From contig NZ_PYVZ01000002.1 of NCBI RefSeq assembly GCF_003056405.1, positions 186,001 to 250,000 of the forward strand: a stretch of 64,000 bases of DNA, given 5' to 3'. A model generated the notes under the pieces. It was given only the letters and a program-made list of their open reading frames with translations, had not been told where the DNA came from and did not search any database. The position numbers and the translations under genes were made by a program. Positions 20,381-28,987 of this stretch are shown here, in pieces (position 1 is the first letter of the stretch; every line of letters begins with the position of its first letter). Source of the DNA: Devosia indica (GTDB taxonomy: Bacteria > Pseudomonadota > Alphaproteobacteria > Rhizobiales > Devosiaceae).

Positions 20381-21601
20381 TTGCGACAGACGTGGCGGTG
20401 GTTCGGCCCCAAGGACCTGACCAGTATTGACGATATTACCCAGGCCGGCGCCGCCGGTGTCGTGAGTGCCCTGCATCACGTGCCCAATGGCGTGGTCTGG
20501 ACGCCTGAGGAAATCGCCAGGCGCCACCGAGAGATCGCTACGCGCAAGGATGGCTCGGCTTCGGGTCTGACCTGGGATGTGGTGGAAAGCCTGCCGGTCA
20601 CCGAAGACATCAAGAAGCAGAAGGGCGATTGGCGGGAGCATATCGCCAACTACAAGATCTCGATGAAGCACCTCGCCGACAGCGGCATCGAAACCATCTG
20701 CTACAATTTCATGCCGGTGCTCGACTGGACCCGCACCGACCTGCGCTGGACGGTGCCGAATGGCGGCTCCTGCATGCGTTTCGACATCAACGACTTCGCG
20801 GCATTCGATATCCACATTCTGCAACGCCCCGGCGCTCCGGCCGATTTCACCAATGCCATAGCCGACGAGGCGGGACGGCGCTTTGCGACGATGAGCGAGG
20901 ACGAGAAGAAGCAGCTGGGGCGCAATGTCACCATGGGCCTGCCCGGCTCGACAGAGTCCATGTCGCTTGAGGACGTGCAGGCGCATCTGGATGAATATGG
21001 CGCCATCAGCCGCGAGCAATTGCGGGTGCACTTCATCGATTTCCTTGAGGAGGTGGTGCCCGTAGCTGAGGATCTGGGCCTACGGCTCTGCTGCCACCCT
21101 GACGATCCGCCATTCGCGCTGCTCGGATTACCGCGCATCATGTCGACCGAGGATGACTACAGATACATTCTCGATGCGGTCGACAGCCCCGCCAATGGCA
21201 TGACGCTGTGCTCCGGTTCGCTCGGTGCGCGGCCGGACAACGACTTGCCCGGCATGATGGAGCGTTTTGGCCCCAAGGTGCACTTCCTGCACCTGCGCAA
21301 CGTCAAGCGCGACAATGACGATATTGTCGGCTCGTTCTTCGAAGCCGAGCATCTGGGCGGGGACACCGACATGGTGGCGCTGATCGCCGCCATTCTCACC
21401 GAGGAACGGCGCCGCAAGGCCGAAGGCCGTGCTGATTGGGAGATTCCGATGCGGCCCGATCACGGCCAGGACATCCTGGACGATCTCGGCCGCCGCTCGC
21501 AGCCGGGCTACCCGACGATCGGACGCATGAAGGGCCTGGCCGAACTGCGCGGCGTGATGACCGCGCTCGATCATGCGCAATGGGGACTGGCGCGCGCCTA
21601 G
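20381..21601 (+). CDS. uxuA: Mannonate dehydratase
   Basis: A 406-residue enzyme of the UxuA family, which dehydrates D-mannonate to 2-keto-3-deoxygluconate in glucuronate catabolism. The N terminus, MRQTWRWFGPKDLTSIDDI, fits the family, so the start is the TTG at 20381, with GGAG upstream. Metal-site and substrate motifs include LGLRLCCHPDDPPF, GMTLCSGSLGARPDND and VHFLHLRNVKRD. The C-terminal RPDHGQDILDDLGRRSQPGYPTIGR is a hallmark. No uronate isomerase or keto-deoxygluconate kinase is next to it, so the rest of the pathway is elsewhere; the KdgF-like cupin 1.7 kb upstream may act in the same route. Confidence 0.96.
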   Translation: MRQTWRWFGPKDLTSIDDITQAGAAGVVSALHHVPNGVVWTPEEIARRHREIATRKDGSASGLTWDVVESLPVTEDIKKQKGDWREHIANYKISMKHLADSGIETICYNFMPVLDWTRTDLRWTVPNGGSCMRFDINDFAAFDIHILQRPGAPADFTNAIADEAGRRFATMSEDEKKQLGRNVTMGLPGSTESMSLEDVQAHLDEYGAISREQLRVHFIDFLEEVVPVAEDLGLRLCCHPDDPPFALLGLPRIMSTEDDYRYILDAVDSPANGMTLCSGSLGARPDNDLPGMMERFGPKVHFLHLRNVKRDNDDIVGSFFEAEHLGGDTDMVALIAAILTEERRRKAEGRADWEIPMRPDHGQDILDDLGRRSQPGYPTIGRMKGLAELRGVMTALDHAQWGLARA

Positions 21602-21603
21602 CG

Positions 21604-22743
21604 TCAGTCCTCCAGCAGATAGCCGCCTGCGCGTGCGGGCAGAATGTCGCTGCCCACGATCTTGGCTACAGAAGACCCGGGCACGACATATTTGGCGCTT
21701 GCACGGGAGAGGATGAAACCGTCCGTGCCGGCCCGCAGCGGCGTGCGCGCGAGGAAGGCTTCCGGCCCATCCATGGCGATGATATCGGCGACGACGTCAC
21801 CCTTGTTCACCCGGTCCGCGAGCTTCACGCGATAGGCCAGAAGGCCGGGGCGGTCGGCGCGCAGCACTTCGGTGGCTTCGAACGGGGTCGGGCCCGGTGC
21901 GGGGCTGGCGGGTGCGGGGCTTGTGTCGATTAAGCCGCGACCGGCAAAGAAGTCGAACAGCCCCTGGGCGTCTTCGCGGCCGAGATCATCATGCGTATCG
22001 GCCTGGCCGCGATATTCCAGCGTCGCTGTTTCGGCGCCCATCGGGATTGGGAAGTCCGAATTGGCGCGCTGGGCCTTGCGATAGAGGTTGGGCAAGACCT
22101 CATCGAACGAGCCGCCACCGCTGTCTTCGGCGGTCAGCGTCGCCGCCACCTGCATGCGGTCGGCCAGATCCTGCAGGCCGGGCATCAGGTCGGGCGAGGT
22201 GAAGATGTGTTTCAGGCTCTCATCGTCGCAATGCAGGTCCAGCATGATATCGGCATCATGGGCAGCTTTCAGGATCAGCAAGCGCAAGTGCTGGGCGGCG
22301 GTCGTTGGTTTCTGCCGGTCGATCCAGGCGCCGACGGCCTGACGGATGGTCCGCAGGTTTGCTTTCGCATCATCGGTGAACTTGCCGGCGACGGCCTCGG
22401 CGATCAGCGGATAGAGATCGGGCCAGCGGCGGTTGAAATTGACGCCGGTTTCCAGGTCGTAACGGCCGATATGGCGGCGCAGCACGCGGGTGGCCAGGCC
22501 CAGCGGATTGACCGAGGGAAAGACCACGAAGCGCGCCTTGAGCGTGCCGGCGGCGTCGGCATCGCGCAGCATGGGCAGCAGATGGTGCAGCGCCATCGTC
22601 CCAGGCTGTTCGTCGGCGTGCAGGGCGGCCTGCAGATAGATCTTGGTTTCGGCGGCCTCGGGTCCGGCGGTGTACCAATAGAGCGTGGTCGAATGGCCGG
22701 GCGCATCGCCGGCCAGCACGGTCGAGTGCTGCTGAAATGTCAT
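21604..22743 (-). CDS. Succinylglutamate desuccinylase/aspartoacylase family hydrolase
   Basis: A 379-residue zinc-dependent acyl-amino-acid hydrolase of the AstE/AspA branch of the M14 fold. Zinc ligands are His42 and Glu45 in LHADEQPGT and a His in MLDLHCDD. The catalytic Glu is in ATLEYRG. A C-terminal biotinyl-like beta domain contains LADRVNKGDVVADI. It is the last gene of a polar amino-acid ABC importer operon, with only four bases between, so it probably deacylates or hydrolyses the imported compound. The exact substrate is unknown. A TTG start 27 bases further upstream would overlap the permease gene. Confidence 0.82.
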   Translation of the reverse strand: MTFQQHSTVLAGDAPGHSTTLYWYTAGPEAAETKIYLQAALHADEQPGTMALHHLLPMLRDADAAGTLKARFVVFPSVNPLGLATRVLRRHIGRYDLETGVNFNRRWPDLYPLIAEAVAGKFTDDAKANLRTIRQAVGAWIDRQKPTTAAQHLRLLILKAAHDADIMLDLHCDDESLKHIFTSPDLMPGLQDLADRMQVAATLTAEDSGGGSFDEVLPNLYRKAQRANSDFPIPMGAETATLEYRGQADTHDDLGREDAQGLFDFFAGRGLIDTSPAPASPAPGPTPFEATEVLRADRPGLLAYRVKLADRVNKGDVVADIIAMDGPEAFLARTPLRAGTDGFILSRASAKYVVPGSSVAKIVGSDILPARAGGYLLED

Positions 22744-22747
22744 TGTT

Positions 22748-23482
22748 TTAGCGGAACCATTTTGGGGCAAAATGCAGGCCCGGCTGGGCCGGCAGATGGC
22801 GCATCAGGCGCTGATAGACCAGGCCGAACAGGAAGAACACCACCAGCGAGACCACGAGGAAGTAGAGCGCGGCCACCGAGAAATGCAGGAATGCATTGAA
22901 ATCGCGCTCGAACAGGGTCTTGGCGGTAATCATCAGGTCAGCCTGCGGCCCGACCACGGGCAGGGCAAAATAGACGATGGCCGTGGCGTGAAACAGGAAC
23001 ACCACCTCATTGGTATAGGCCGGCCAGGCCAGCCGGATGAGATTGGGCCAGACCACCCGGCGGAATTGCTGGGACCGGCTCATGCCATAGGCCCTGGCGG
23101 CCTCGACAGCGCCACGCGGCACGGCGCGCAGCGCGCCGTAGAAGATCTCGGCGGTATAGGCGGCAGTGTTGAGCACCAGCACCAGCGGCCCCATAAACAG
23201 GGGATGCAGCACGAAGCCGGAAATGCCGAGCGGCCGCCACACGGTCAGGTTGAGCGAAAGCGCCAGCGAATAGAACATGAAAAACTGGATGAACAGCGGC
23301 GAGCCGCGAAAGGCGTAGATATAGCCGCGCGACAGGGCGTTGATCAGCGGGTTGGACGAGGCCTTGCCCAGCGCCAGGAACACCGCCATGACAAAGCCGA
23401 GCGGGATCGAGGCCATGGCGAAGTAGATGTTGAACACCACTGCCGGGGCCATGACGGCCAGATCGTTGAAGAACGCATCCAT
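22748..23482 (-). CDS. Polar amino-acid ABC transporter permease (HisM type)
   Basis: A 244-residue inner-membrane permease of the histidine/glutamate/arginine class (HEAA family). The family signature YIYAFRGSPLFIQFFMFY lies in the N-terminal half, and the EAA loop is AVEAARAYGMSRSQQFRRVVWPNLIR. Its ATG overlaps the TGA of the partner permease gene by one base. The operon comprises ATPase, binding protein, two permeases and a hydrolase. Confidence 0.9.
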   Translation of the reverse strand: MDAFFNDLAVMAPAVVFNIYFAMASIPLGFVMAVFLALGKASSNPLINALSRGYIYAFRGSPLFIQFFMFYSLALSLNLTVWRPLGISGFVLHPLFMGPLVLVLNTAAYTAEIFYGALRAVPRGAVEAARAYGMSRSQQFRRVVWPNLIRLAWPAYTNEVVFLFHATAIVYFALPVVGPQADLMITAKTLFERDFNAFLHFSVAALYFLVVSLVVFFLFGLVYQRLMRHLPAQPGLHFAPKWFR

Positions 23483-24294
23483 CAGGCCGGCACCTCGGAG
23501 AGGATGCCGCGCCCGGTGCGGCGCATCAGATATTCGAAGGCGCGCTCGGACAGCCAGGTGACCAGGATATAGAAGACGAACAGCACCAGATAATAGCGCC
23601 AGCGCCAGTCGTCATGCACAAGGCCCACCGTGGGCAGGAAATTTGGCGCGCCGAGCCGGTCGGCCCAGAGCACGATATCGGCGATCTGCAGCAGCGAGAG
23701 TAGTGAGGTCGCCTTGACGATCAGCATCCACACATTGGAGAGCCCTGGCAGGGCATAGACCCACATCTGGCGGATATGCACGCGCCAGAGCACTTGGGCA
23801 GCGCTCATGCCATAGGCCCGCGCGGCTTCGAGCTGACCGGCCGGAACGGCGCGCATGGCGCCATGAATGACATTGGTGGCAAAGGCGCCATAGACCAGCC
23901 CCAGCGAGACGCTGGCGAGCAGGAGGTACTCGGTGGTGCCGAGGAACCAGTTGGCCTCGCGGCAGGGCGGCCAGGGGGCCGTCTGGGCGGCAATGGCTTC
24001 GGGCGAGCAGACCTGGGTGGACACCAGCCATTCCACGCCCTGCTCGAAGGCCAGGGGGAAGAAGAGAAAGAACAGCACGTCAGGCACGCCGCGCACGATG
24101 GACGAATAGGTCGAGCCGACGAGGCGCAGCACGAAGAAGCGCGAATTTTTCAGTGTGGCGCCGGTCAGGCCGAACACCACGGCCAGGGCGCCGCCGAGCA
24201 GGGCGGCATAGATCGTGAACTGGAAGCTGGCGTACCAGGTCAGATGCTTGCCATTGGTGATGTAGCTGAGCCAGAAGGCGAGGTCTTCGGTCAT
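23482..24294 (-). CDS. Polar amino-acid ABC transporter permease (HisQ type)
   Basis: A 270-residue permease, the partner of the preceding one. It has the HEAA-family feature YSSIVRGVPDVLFFLFF and the EAA loop QLEAARAYGMSAAQVLWRVHIRQMW. There is a periplasmic insert of about 40 residues with two Cys (STQVCSPEAI, PPCREANW), which may form a disulfide. It lies just after a hairpin that separates it from the binding-protein gene. Confidence 0.9.
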   Translation of the reverse strand: MTEDLAFWLSYITNGKHLTWYASFQFTIYAALLGGALAVVFGLTGATLKNSRFFVLRLVGSTYSSIVRGVPDVLFFLFFPLAFEQGVEWLVSTQVCSPEAIAAQTAPWPPCREANWFLGTTEYLLLASVSLGLVYGAFATNVIHGAMRAVPAGQLEAARAYGMSAAQVLWRVHIRQMWVYALPGLSNVWMLIVKATSLLSLLQIADIVLWADRLGAPNFLPTVGLVHDDWRWRYYLVLFVFYILVTWLSERAFEYLMRRTGRGILSEVPA

Positions 24295-24315
24295 GCCGCT
24301 CTTTCGCGGTTGGTT

Positions 24316-24342
24316 GCCTCCCCCGGACGGGCCGGGAGAGGC
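24316..24342 (-). other. Hairpin after the binding-protein gene
   Basis: GCCTCCCCCGG and CCGGGAGAGGC can pair with one mismatch in the gap between the solute-binding-protein and permease genes. Such hairpins often stabilise the binding-protein message and reduce permease expression. Confidence 0.6.
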
Positions 24343-24354
24343 GCGATGCGCGTT

Positions 24355-25107
24355 TTACTCGGCGAAGAACGGACCCATGCCGTCGAACCACTGGGCAATC
24401 AGGGCGTCCACGGTGCCATCGGCCTTGAGCGAGGCCAGGGCCTCGTCAACAGTTGCCTTGAGTTCAGCGTCTTCCTTGCGCACGCCGGCACCCACGCCGC
24501 CGCCGATCATCACGTCTTCACCCACGAATTCCAGCGCGCCGTTCGAGGCGGTTACGACGGGCTCAAGATAGGCGCCGTCGGCCAGGATGGTGTCGAGATT
24601 GCCGGCGGCCAGGTCGGCCATGGCCTGGTCAGCGGTCGAGAAGGTGACGATGGTGTTGGCGCCGCCCAGGTTCTCCTCGGCATAGCCGGCCTGGATGGTG
24701 CCACCCTGCACGCCGACGCGCGCGCCGGACAGGGCCGAAAAGTCCAGACCGGCGCCGGCAGCGGCGACGAACTTGGACGGATCGGGCGGGAAGTAGTTGG
24801 CGGAAAAATCGATGGTTTCAAGGCGTTCATCGGTGATCGACATGCCGGCCATGATCAGGTCGTAGTTGCCGGCCAACAGGTTCGGGATGATGGAATCCCA
24901 GTCATTGATGATCCACTCGCAGCTCAGCTCTGCGGTTTCGCAGATGGCATTGCCCAGATCGATCTCGAAGCCGGCGGGTTCGCCGGCGTCGTTGAGGAAG
25001 TTCCAGGGCGCATAGGCGCCTTCAGTGGCGATGCGGACAGTGTCCTGGGCGAAGGCGGGGGTGGCGAGGGCCAGAACGGCGGCCGCTGCCAGCATAGTCT
25101 TTTTCAT
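24355..25107 (-). CDS. Polar amino-acid solute-binding protein
   Basis: A 250-residue periplasmic receptor of the SBP_bac_3 family. The signal peptide ends ATPAFAQ. The mature part opens with DTVRIATEGAYAPWNFLNDAG, the ligand-loop start of lysine/arginine/ornithine and histidine receptors, and continues with GFEIDLGNAICE. Two Cys (ICETAEL, LSCEWI) may form the small-loop disulfide known in HisJ and ArgT. GGAG precedes the ATG. It delivers ligand to the two permeases downstream. Confidence 0.9.
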   Translation of the reverse strand: MKKTMLAAAAVLALATPAFAQDTVRIATEGAYAPWNFLNDAGEPAGFEIDLGNAICETAELSCEWIINDWDSIIPNLLAGNYDLIMAGMSITDERLETIDFSANYFPPDPSKFVAAAGAGLDFSALSGARVGVQGGTIQAGYAEENLGGANTIVTFSTADQAMADLAAGNLDTILADGAYLEPVVTASNGALEFVGEDVMIGGGVGAGVRKEDAELKATVDEALASLKADGTVDALIAQWFDGMGPFFAE

Positions 25108-25174
25108 TCTCGTTCTCCGTTTGCTTGTTCGTGTTGTCATTGCGCCCGGTTTTCCGGGTCGTTTTCCATGCAGG

Positions 25175-25981
25175 TCAGTCGTGGCTGGCCGCATTGAGAA
25201 ATTGTTTGAGACGGGCCGATTTGGTCGCGCCGAACACCTCGTCGGGCGCACCTTCCTCCTCGATCAGTCCCTGATGCAGAAAGATCACCCGGTCGGATAC
25301 CGAGCGGGCAAAATCCATATCATGGGTCACCAGCACCATGGTCCGGCCCTCGTCGGCCAGTAACTTGATGACGCGCAGCACCTCCACTTCAAGCTCGGGG
25401 TCGAGCGCGGAGGTGGGTTCGTCAAACAGCATGACGCGCGGATTGATGCAGAGGGCGCGGGCAATGGCGGCGCGCTGCTGCTGGCCGCCGGAGAGCTGGG
25501 CGGGATAGGCATCGGCCTTGGCGCCAATGCCGACCTTGTCCAGCATGGCGCGGGCTTCCGCTTCCACCTCTGGCCGGGCGCGCTTTTGCACCACCAGCGG
25601 CGCTTCCATGACGTTTTCCAGAATGGTCATGTGCGCCCAGAGGTTGAACGACTGGAACACCATGCCCAGCTCTGAGCGGATGCGGCGGATCTGGTGTTCG
25701 TCGCCAATGCTGCGGCCCTGGCCATTGCCCTTGAGCACAATGGCTTCGCCGTCAATCAATACATCCCCGCTATCGGGGATCTCGAGCATGTTGATACAGC
25801 GCAGCAGCGTGGATTTGCCTGATCCGGAAGACCCGATAAGGGAGACGACCTGCCCCTCGCGCGCGGTAAAGGAAATGCCCTTGAGCACTTCCAGGGCGCC
25901 GAAGGACTTGTGAAGTTCGCGCAGTTCGACGACCGGCGATGGCTCCGCTTTTGCGGGCGCTGCCTGCTTCATGCTCACCAT
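25175..25981 (-). CDS. Polar amino-acid ABC transporter ATPase (HisP type)
   Basis: About 268 residues. Walker A is GSSGSGKST, the Q loop is [13 protein letters not shown], the signature is [19 protein letters not shown] and Walker B is [14 protein letters not shown]. The H loop is in [22 protein letters not shown]. Wording and length match HisP/GlnQ. The start at [11 protein letters not shown] is a choice between closely spaced ATGs; upstream in-frame sequence is not family-like. First gene of the operon. Confidence 0.9.
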   Translation of the reverse strand: MVSMKQAAPAKAEPSPVVELRELHKSFGALEVLKGISFTAREGQVVSLIGSSGSGKSTLLRCINMLEIPDSGDVLIDGEAIVLKGNGQGRSIGDEHQIRRIRSELGMVFQSFNLWAHMTILENVMEAPLVVQKRARPEVEAEARAMLDKVGIGAKADAYPAQLSGGQQQRAAIARALCINPRVMLFDEPTSALDPELEVEVLRVIKLLADEGRTMVLVTHDMDFARSVSDRVIFLHQGLIEEEGAPDEVFGATKSARLKQFLNAASHD

Positions 25982-26123
25982 TGGCCCGTTCCCGGGCGCT
26001 TCCTGACTGGCGACTGCCTTATTATTCGATTGGCAATCTTGACCGTCTGGTAGAAAACCAGAAGCCAGTGAGATAGCAAGCGAAAAAGCGGGTTTTGCCC
26101 GCACCGTGCAAGGTAGGGTGGGC

Positions 26124-26912
26124 ATGTTCTTTGTTGTCTCGAAGCTGTTCTGGCTGGTGGCGCAGCCCATCAGCATCGTGCTTTTGCTGATGCTGATGGC
26201 CGGTGTTCTGATTGCATTCGGACGCCGCTGGTTTGCCCTGACCGCCTTGTCCCTGGCCGTGTTGCTGCTTGGCCTTACCAGCCTGACCAATATCGGCGGG
26301 ATCATGATCCGACCGCTGGAAGACCGGTTTGCGGTGCCGGCAATGCCTGAGCGCGTCGATGCCATCGTGATGCTCGGTGGTGCGACCGTCTCCAGCGTCA
26401 GCGGGGTCCGGCAGACCGTGGCGATGAATGATGCCGGGGAGCGGTTGTCCACCACGCTATGGCTGGCGCAGCGCTTTCCGCAAGCGCGCATCGTCCTGTC
26501 CGGTGGCGGCGGTGTGCTGGGCGGGCTGGGTGAGAGCGAGGCGGAAACGGCGCGCCGCTTCTTTGTGGCGCTGGGGATCGAGAGCGATCGTCTGGTGCTA
26601 GAGCCGGAGTCCCGCAACACGGCCGAGAATGCGCGGTTCACCCGGGAGTTGCTCGCCGAAGGCGGCAATACTGTCGCGCTGGTCACATCGGCCTTTCACA
26701 TGCCGCGATCGGTCGGCCTGTTTCGCGCCCAGGGAGTGCGGGTGCTGCCTTGGCCCACGGATTACCGCAGCACCGGCACAGAGCAGTTCGGTCTTGATCT
26801 GGCCGATCTGGGCGGCAATCTCACCATTGCATCGACTGCCATGCGCGAGTGGATCGGGCTGACCGTCTATTGGGCGACGGGCCAGATCGAGAGCTGGTTT
26901 CCAGAACCCTGA
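26124..26912 (+). CDS. YdcF/ElyC family membrane protein
   Basis: A 262-residue protein with two N-terminal membrane segments (about residues 5-30 and 37-57) and a DUF218 domain. The nucleotide-like motif is [17 protein letters not shown], with [17 protein letters not shown] and [21 protein letters not shown] further on. Relatives include ElyC/YcbC, which influences use of the lipid carrier in cell-envelope synthesis. I used the ATG after GGTAGGGTGGGC; a GTG 18 bases earlier is less likely. A terminator follows directly. Confidence 0.87.
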   Translation: MFFVVSKLFWLVAQPISIVLLLMLMAGVLIAFGRRWFALTALSLAVLLLGLTSLTNIGGIMIRPLEDRFAVPAMPERVDAIVMLGGATVSSVSGVRQTVAMNDAGERLSTTLWLAQRFPQARIVLSGGGGVLGGLGESEAETARRFFVALGIESDRLVLEPESRNTAENARFTRELLAEGGNTVALVTSAFHMPRSVGLFRAQGVRVLPWPTDYRSTGTEQFGLDLADLGGNLTIASTAMREWIGLTVYWATGQIESWFPEP

Positions 26913-26917
26913 AACAG

Positions 26918-26946
26918 AAGCGGCGCCCCAAGGGACGCCGCTTTTT
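26918..26946 (+). terminator. Terminator after the YdcF gene
   Basis: AAGCGGCG and CGCCGCTT form an 8-bp stem followed by TTTCT. The inner CCC and GGG can extend it. Confidence 0.85.
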
Positions 26947-26968
26947 CTGTCAATATCGCCTGAAAGTC

Positions 26969-27136
26969 CTATGTGCCCCTGCGGAACAGCCCGACCACGA
27001 GAGAAATCACGAGGAAGGCGAGGAACAGGAAGAACAGGATCTGCGCGATACCAGCCGAGGCGCCGGCAATGCCACCAAAGCCCAGCACGCCGGCGATCAG
27101 CGCGATTACCAGAAAAACCAGTGCATAATACAGCAT
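26969..27136 (-). CDS. DUF1328 (YtjA-type) small membrane protein
   Basis: A 55-residue protein with two membrane segments, [20 protein letters not shown] and a second one after [11 protein letters not shown]. It ends RRGT. This is the DUF1328 pattern. GGAG lies six bases before the ATG, which excludes the longer upstream extension. The gene is preceded by a perfect EcfG-type promoter, so it is very probably part of the general stress regulon; the molecular role is unknown. Confidence 0.9.
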   Translation of the reverse strand: MLYYALVFLVIALIAGVLGFGGIAGASAGIAQILFFLFLAFLVISLVVGLFRRGT

Positions 27137-27168
27137 GGGAAACTCCATGTTTTGATACTTGCACAAAC

Positions 27169-27193
27169 AACGCCGCCGCTCACCGCAAGTTCC
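27169..27193 (-). promoter_or_regulatory. EcfG-type stress promoter of the DUF1328 gene
   Basis: Read on the minus strand: GGAAC, 16 bases, CGTT. This is an exact match to the known EcfG consensus. The -10 element lies 33 bases before the ATG. Confidence 0.85.
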
Positions 27194-27200
27194 GCACGCA

Positions 27201-27230
27201 AAGAAAAAGGCCGGGACGAGCCGGCCTTTT
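27201..27230 (-). terminator. phyR terminator
   Basis: AAAAGGCCGG and CCGGCCTTTT pair perfectly over 10 bp, about 21 bases after the phyR stop. On the minus strand it is followed by a T-rich stretch. It separates phyR from the DUF1328 promoter. Confidence 0.88.
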
Positions 27231-27251
27231 CCGCAATCGTATGTAGCTGGA

Positions 27252-28046
27252 TCAGGCCGCGGCGCGCGAGCCTTCATCGAAGAACAGCGCCTGGCTGATC
27301 AGGGCTTTCACCATGTCGGGATTGAACGGCTTGGTGACCAGGAATGTCGGTTCGGGCCGCTCCCCGGTCAGCAGCCGCTCGGGGAAAGCAGTGATGAAGA
27401 TCACCGGCACCGAGTGATTGTTGAGAATGTCGTTGACCGCATCGATGCCCGAGCTGCCGTCGGCAAGCTGGATGTCGGCCAGGATCATGCGGGGCTGGGT
27501 CTGCGCAAACAGGCTCAGGGCTTCCTTGTGGGTGCGGGCAATGCTGACCACCTTGTGGCCGAGGCTCTGAACCATCTGCTCGATATCCATGGCGATCAGC
27601 GGTTCATCTTCGATGATCATGATCTCGGTGGCCACCTGGCGGGAAATGTCGGTGGACGCCTGGTCGAGCAGGTCGGCGAATTCATCCTCGCTGGTCGAGA
27701 GGATCTCGGCGGCCTGGGCATGGTTGAAGCCTTCAACCGCAACCAGCAGGAATGCCTGGCGGGGCAGGGGCGCCAGATTGGCCAAATTGGCGGCGGCGCG
27801 CTGTTCCCAGGCAAAATTCGAAGCCGGCTCCGGCACTTTCACCGCAGAGGATGAAAACAGTGCCGAGAACAGCTTGTAGAGCGCAATGCGGTCATTGCTG
27901 GCTTCGGGAAACAGGGAGATATCGGCGATCAGCGCTTCGAGCGTGGCGGCGACATAGGCGTCGCCTGAGGTCTGCGAACCGGTGACGGCGCGAGAAAAAC
28001 GCCGCAGGTAGGGCAGATGCGGTGCGATCCGCGTGGACAAGGACAT
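27252..28046 (-). CDS. phyR: General stress response regulator PhyR
   Basis: A 264-residue response regulator. The N-terminal half (about residues 10-135) is the sigma-like domain, with region 2-like and region 4-like helices ([28 protein letters not shown]). The C-terminal half is a receiver with acidic pair Glu146/Asp147, phosphoacceptor Asp191 ([12 protein letters not shown]), Thr219 and Lys239 (VTKPF). When phosphorylated, PhyR captures the anti-sigma factor NepR and so frees EcfG. The start [17 protein letters not shown] follows GGGAG. It is divergent from nepR-ecfG and has its own exact EcfG promoter, giving positive feedback. Confidence 0.97.
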   Translation of the reverse strand: MSLSTRIAPHLPYLRRFSRAVTGSQTSGDAYVAATLEALIADISLFPEASNDRIALYKLFSALFSSSAVKVPEPASNFAWEQRAAANLANLAPLPRQAFLLVAVEGFNHAQAAEILSTSEDEFADLLDQASTDISRQVATEIMIIEDEPLIAMDIEQMVQSLGHKVVSIARTHKEALSLFAQTQPRMILADIQLADGSSGIDAVNDILNNHSVPVIFITAFPERLLTGERPEPTFLVTKPFNPDMVKALISQALFFDEGSRAAA

Positions 28047-28098
28047 AGACGAAAACTCCCGGGTGACGCTTGTTGTACTGTACCTCACGATGGCCCAA

Positions 28099-28123
28099 AA
28101 CGTGTGTTGCCGAGAAAAGTTCC
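28099..28123 (-). promoter_or_regulatory. EcfG-type promoter of phyR
   Basis: On the minus strand GGAAC, 16 bases, CGTT: an exact match. The -10 element is 53 bases before the phyR start. Confidence 0.85.
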
Positions 28124-28131
28124 GGCAGTTT

Positions 28132-28157
28132 GGAACTTTTGCACCTCTCCGGGCATT
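28132..28157 (+). promoter_or_regulatory. Imperfect EcfG-type promoter toward nepR-ecfG
   Basis: GGAAC, 17 bases, CATT; one mismatch from CGTT in the -10 element. It faces the nepR-ecfG operon, and its -35 element is eight bases from that of the divergent phyR promoter. It suggests weaker autoregulation of the sigma factor. Confidence 0.5.
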
Positions 28158-28224
28158 TGGGCCACGGTACAGCGCGATAAATCAAGACTGAACGGTCAAA
28201 TTCGGAATGAAGAAGGATAATCTG

Positions 28225-28428
28225 GTGACGCAGCAACGTGTGCGCATGCAGGCGGAGCGGGCGGACGATGGGCTCGGTCCGACCTCGGATATCGGGTCGC
28301 GTCTGCGCGCCCTTTATGGAGCGGTTCAGGACGAAGGCGTCCCCGACCAGCTTCTCGACCTGCTCGAAAAGCTCGACAGCGCCGAACAGGCACAGAGCGA
28401 CAAGTCGTCCAATCGCGGTGGGGAGTAA
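28225..28428 (+). CDS. nepR: Anti-sigma factor NepR
   Basis: A 67-residue anti-sigma factor. The conserved core, IGSRLRALYGAVQDEGVPDQLLDLLEKLD, forms the two helices that bind either EcfG or the sigma-like domain of PhyR. I chose the GTG start because AAGGA lies seven bases upstream; an ATG 18 bases earlier in the same frame has no such site. It is four bases upstream of ecfG and translationally linked to it. Confidence 0.93.
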   Translation: MTQQRVRMQAERADDGLGPTSDIGSRLRALYGAVQDEGVPDQLLDLLEKLDSAEQAQSDKSSNRGGE

Positions 28429-28432
28429 CGGC

Positions 28433-28987
28433 ATGAATGCCGAGGGAACTTCCTTCAAGCGCGAGATGCTTGCGACCCTGCCCAGTCTGCGCGCCTTTGC
28501 GGTGTCGCTGACCGGCAAGCATGACAAGGCCGATGACCTGGTGCAGGACACCGTGATGAAGGCCTGGGCCAAGCAGTCCAGCTTCGAGATGGGCACCAAT
28601 ATCAAGGCCTGGCTATTCACGATCCTGCGCAACGAGTTCTACAGCCAGATGCGCAAGCGCGGGCGCGAGGTGCAGGACACCGACGGCGCCTTTACCGAGC
28701 GTCTTTCCGTGCATCCTTCGCAATATGGCTCAATGGATCTCGAAGACTTCAAGGCAGCGCTTTCCGAGCTGCCGGATGACCAGCGTGAAGCCATCATCCT
28801 GATCGGCGCTTCGGGCTTTTCCTATGAAGAGGCGGCCTCGATCTGCGAATGCGCCGTTGGCACCATGAAAAGCCGGGTCAGCCGTGCCCGTACGCGTCTG
28901 ACCGAGCTGCTCAAGGTGAGTGGCGAGTCCGATTATGGTCCCGATGCCGTCTCTGCGCAGGTGACGTCAGGCAATCACGGCTTCTGA
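28433..28987 (+). CDS. ecfG: ECF sigma factor EcfG (general stress response)
   Basis: A 184-residue ECF sigma factor of the EcfG group. Region 2 includes LPSLRAFAVSLTGKHDKADDLVQDTVMKAW and the -10 recognition helix stretch NIKAWLFTILRNEFYSQMRKR. Region 4 includes LSELPDDQREAIILIGASGFSYEEAASICECAVGTMKSRVSRAR. GGGGAG precedes the ATG. It directs transcription from GGAAC-N16/17-CGTT promoters, six of which lie nearby. Its 3' end overlaps the convergent receiver gene by 13 bases. Confidence 0.96.
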   Translation: MNAEGTSFKREMLATLPSLRAFAVSLTGKHDKADDLVQDTVMKAWAKQSSFEMGTNIKAWLFTILRNEFYSQMRKRGREVQDTDGAFTERLSVHPSQYGSMDLEDFKAALSELPDDQREAIILIGASGFSYEEAASICECAVGTMKSRVSRARTRLTELLKVSGESDYGPDAVSAQVTSGNHGF

